Assembly (NCBI GenBank): GCA_937875295.1
Contig: CALLXS010000081.1
Span: 1-6,792 of the forward strand
Origin: an uncultured bacterium
Lineage (GTDB): Bacteria > Bacteroidota > Ignavibacteria > Kapaibacteriales > UBA2268
Direction: 5' to 3'
Length of the DNA stretch: 6,792 nt
The notes beneath the pieces are model-generated. The model worked only from the letters and a program-made list of their open reading frames with translations. It had not been told where the DNA came from and ran no database searches. Positions 6,599 to 6,792 of the stretch are shown piece after piece. Made by a program: the position numbers and the translations under genes. Position 1 is the first letter of the stretch. The number at the start of each line of letters is the position of its first letter.

Positions 6599-6620
6599 CT
6601 TCGTAAAAAAAATTCCTTAA

Positions 6621-6791
6621 TCAACTCAGCATTCTCCGGGTCGCCTCAGCAATCCTGTCCTTATCTCCAAACGCCGAGAAACGCACAAATCCTTCCCCCG
6701 AAGCACCAAACCCAACTCCTGGAGTGCAAACGATGTTCTTTTTTTTCAGCAGGAAATCAAAATAATCCCAACTGCTCATCCCATCCGGTGT
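6621..6791 (-). CDS. dapL: LL-diaminopimelate aminotransferase, C-terminal fragment
   Basis: The gene enters from the right edge; its last 56 codons plus TGA are present, out of a family length near 400-410. The fragment begins TPDGMSSWDYFDFLL, continues with CTPGVGFGASGEGFVRFSAFG, and ends RIAEATRRMLS. These match the C-terminal small domain of DapL, a PLP-dependent fold-type I aminotransferase. The arginine of the GFVRFSAFG block is the position that holds the substrate carboxylate in this superfamily. DapL makes LL-2,6-diaminopimelate directly from tetrahydrodipicolinate, for lysine and peptidoglycan. The PLP lysine lies outside the window. The region is clearly richer in G and C than the wbpA-wecB operon, and a strong intrinsic terminator follows the stop. 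Other class I aminotransferases share the fold, but the SSW and GFGxSGEG blocks favour DapL. Confidence 0.85.
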   Translation of the reverse strand, partial: TPDGMSSWDYFDFLLKKKNIVCTPGVGFGASGEGFVRFSAFGDKDRIAEATRRMLS

Positions 6792-6792
6792 T

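Noticed and set aside
1..6792. CRISPR array, tRNA or rRNA gene, transposase or phage genes
   Set aside because: No regularly spaced repeats, cloverleaf-like sequence, insertion-sequence ends or mobile-element proteins were found on either strand.

Overview
The window is AT-rich and looks like DNA from a member of the Bacteroidota or a close relative in the FCB group. The evidence is a GSCFA-family protein, a one-piece ADP-forming acyl-CoA synthetase of the type common in Bacteroidota, A-rich start regions mostly without Shine-Dalgarno sequences, and matches to the Bacteroidota-type promoter pattern (TTTG, then TAnnTTTG). The lineage is inferred from remembered family patterns; no search was run.

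Layout, left to right. (1) Bases 2-505 (+) hold the C-terminal half of a GSCFA/SGNH-like protein, followed after 3 bases by a complete cutC (509-1264, +). (2) Convergent to cutC, with only 7 bases between the stop codons, is an 801-codon ORF on the minus strand (1272-3677). Its first ~303 residues are the CoA-binding and ligase domains of an ADP-forming acyl-CoA synthetase. The rest is a PQQ/BamB-like beta-propeller with no start or signal peptide of its own. (3) A ~317-base, extremely AT-rich divergent intergenic region follows (3678-3994). (4) Next comes a two-gene (+) operon for activated amino sugars: a WbpA-type UDP-N-acetylglucosamine 6-dehydrogenase (3995-5359) overlapping by ATGA a WecB-type UDP-GlcNAc 2-epimerase (5356-6456). 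(5) At the right edge, in visibly more GC-rich DNA, are the last 56 codons of dapL (LL-diaminopimelate aminotransferase, minus strand) and its intrinsic terminator.

The two nucleotide-sugar genes form one functional unit. They convert UDP-GlcNAc toward UDP-ManNAc and N-acetylhexosaminuronic acid donors, for surface polysaccharide or glycan assembly. The other genes share no obvious pathway.

The most notable feature is the in-frame junction at about base 2768, where a normally ~690-residue enzyme is cut at a domain boundary and joined to a beheaded propeller. Together with the composition step near 6490-6500, this raises the possibility that the window is a composite (assembly chimera or recent rearrangement) and not one ancestral gene order. 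I see no convincing new biological system, CRISPR array, insertion sequence or RNA gene.
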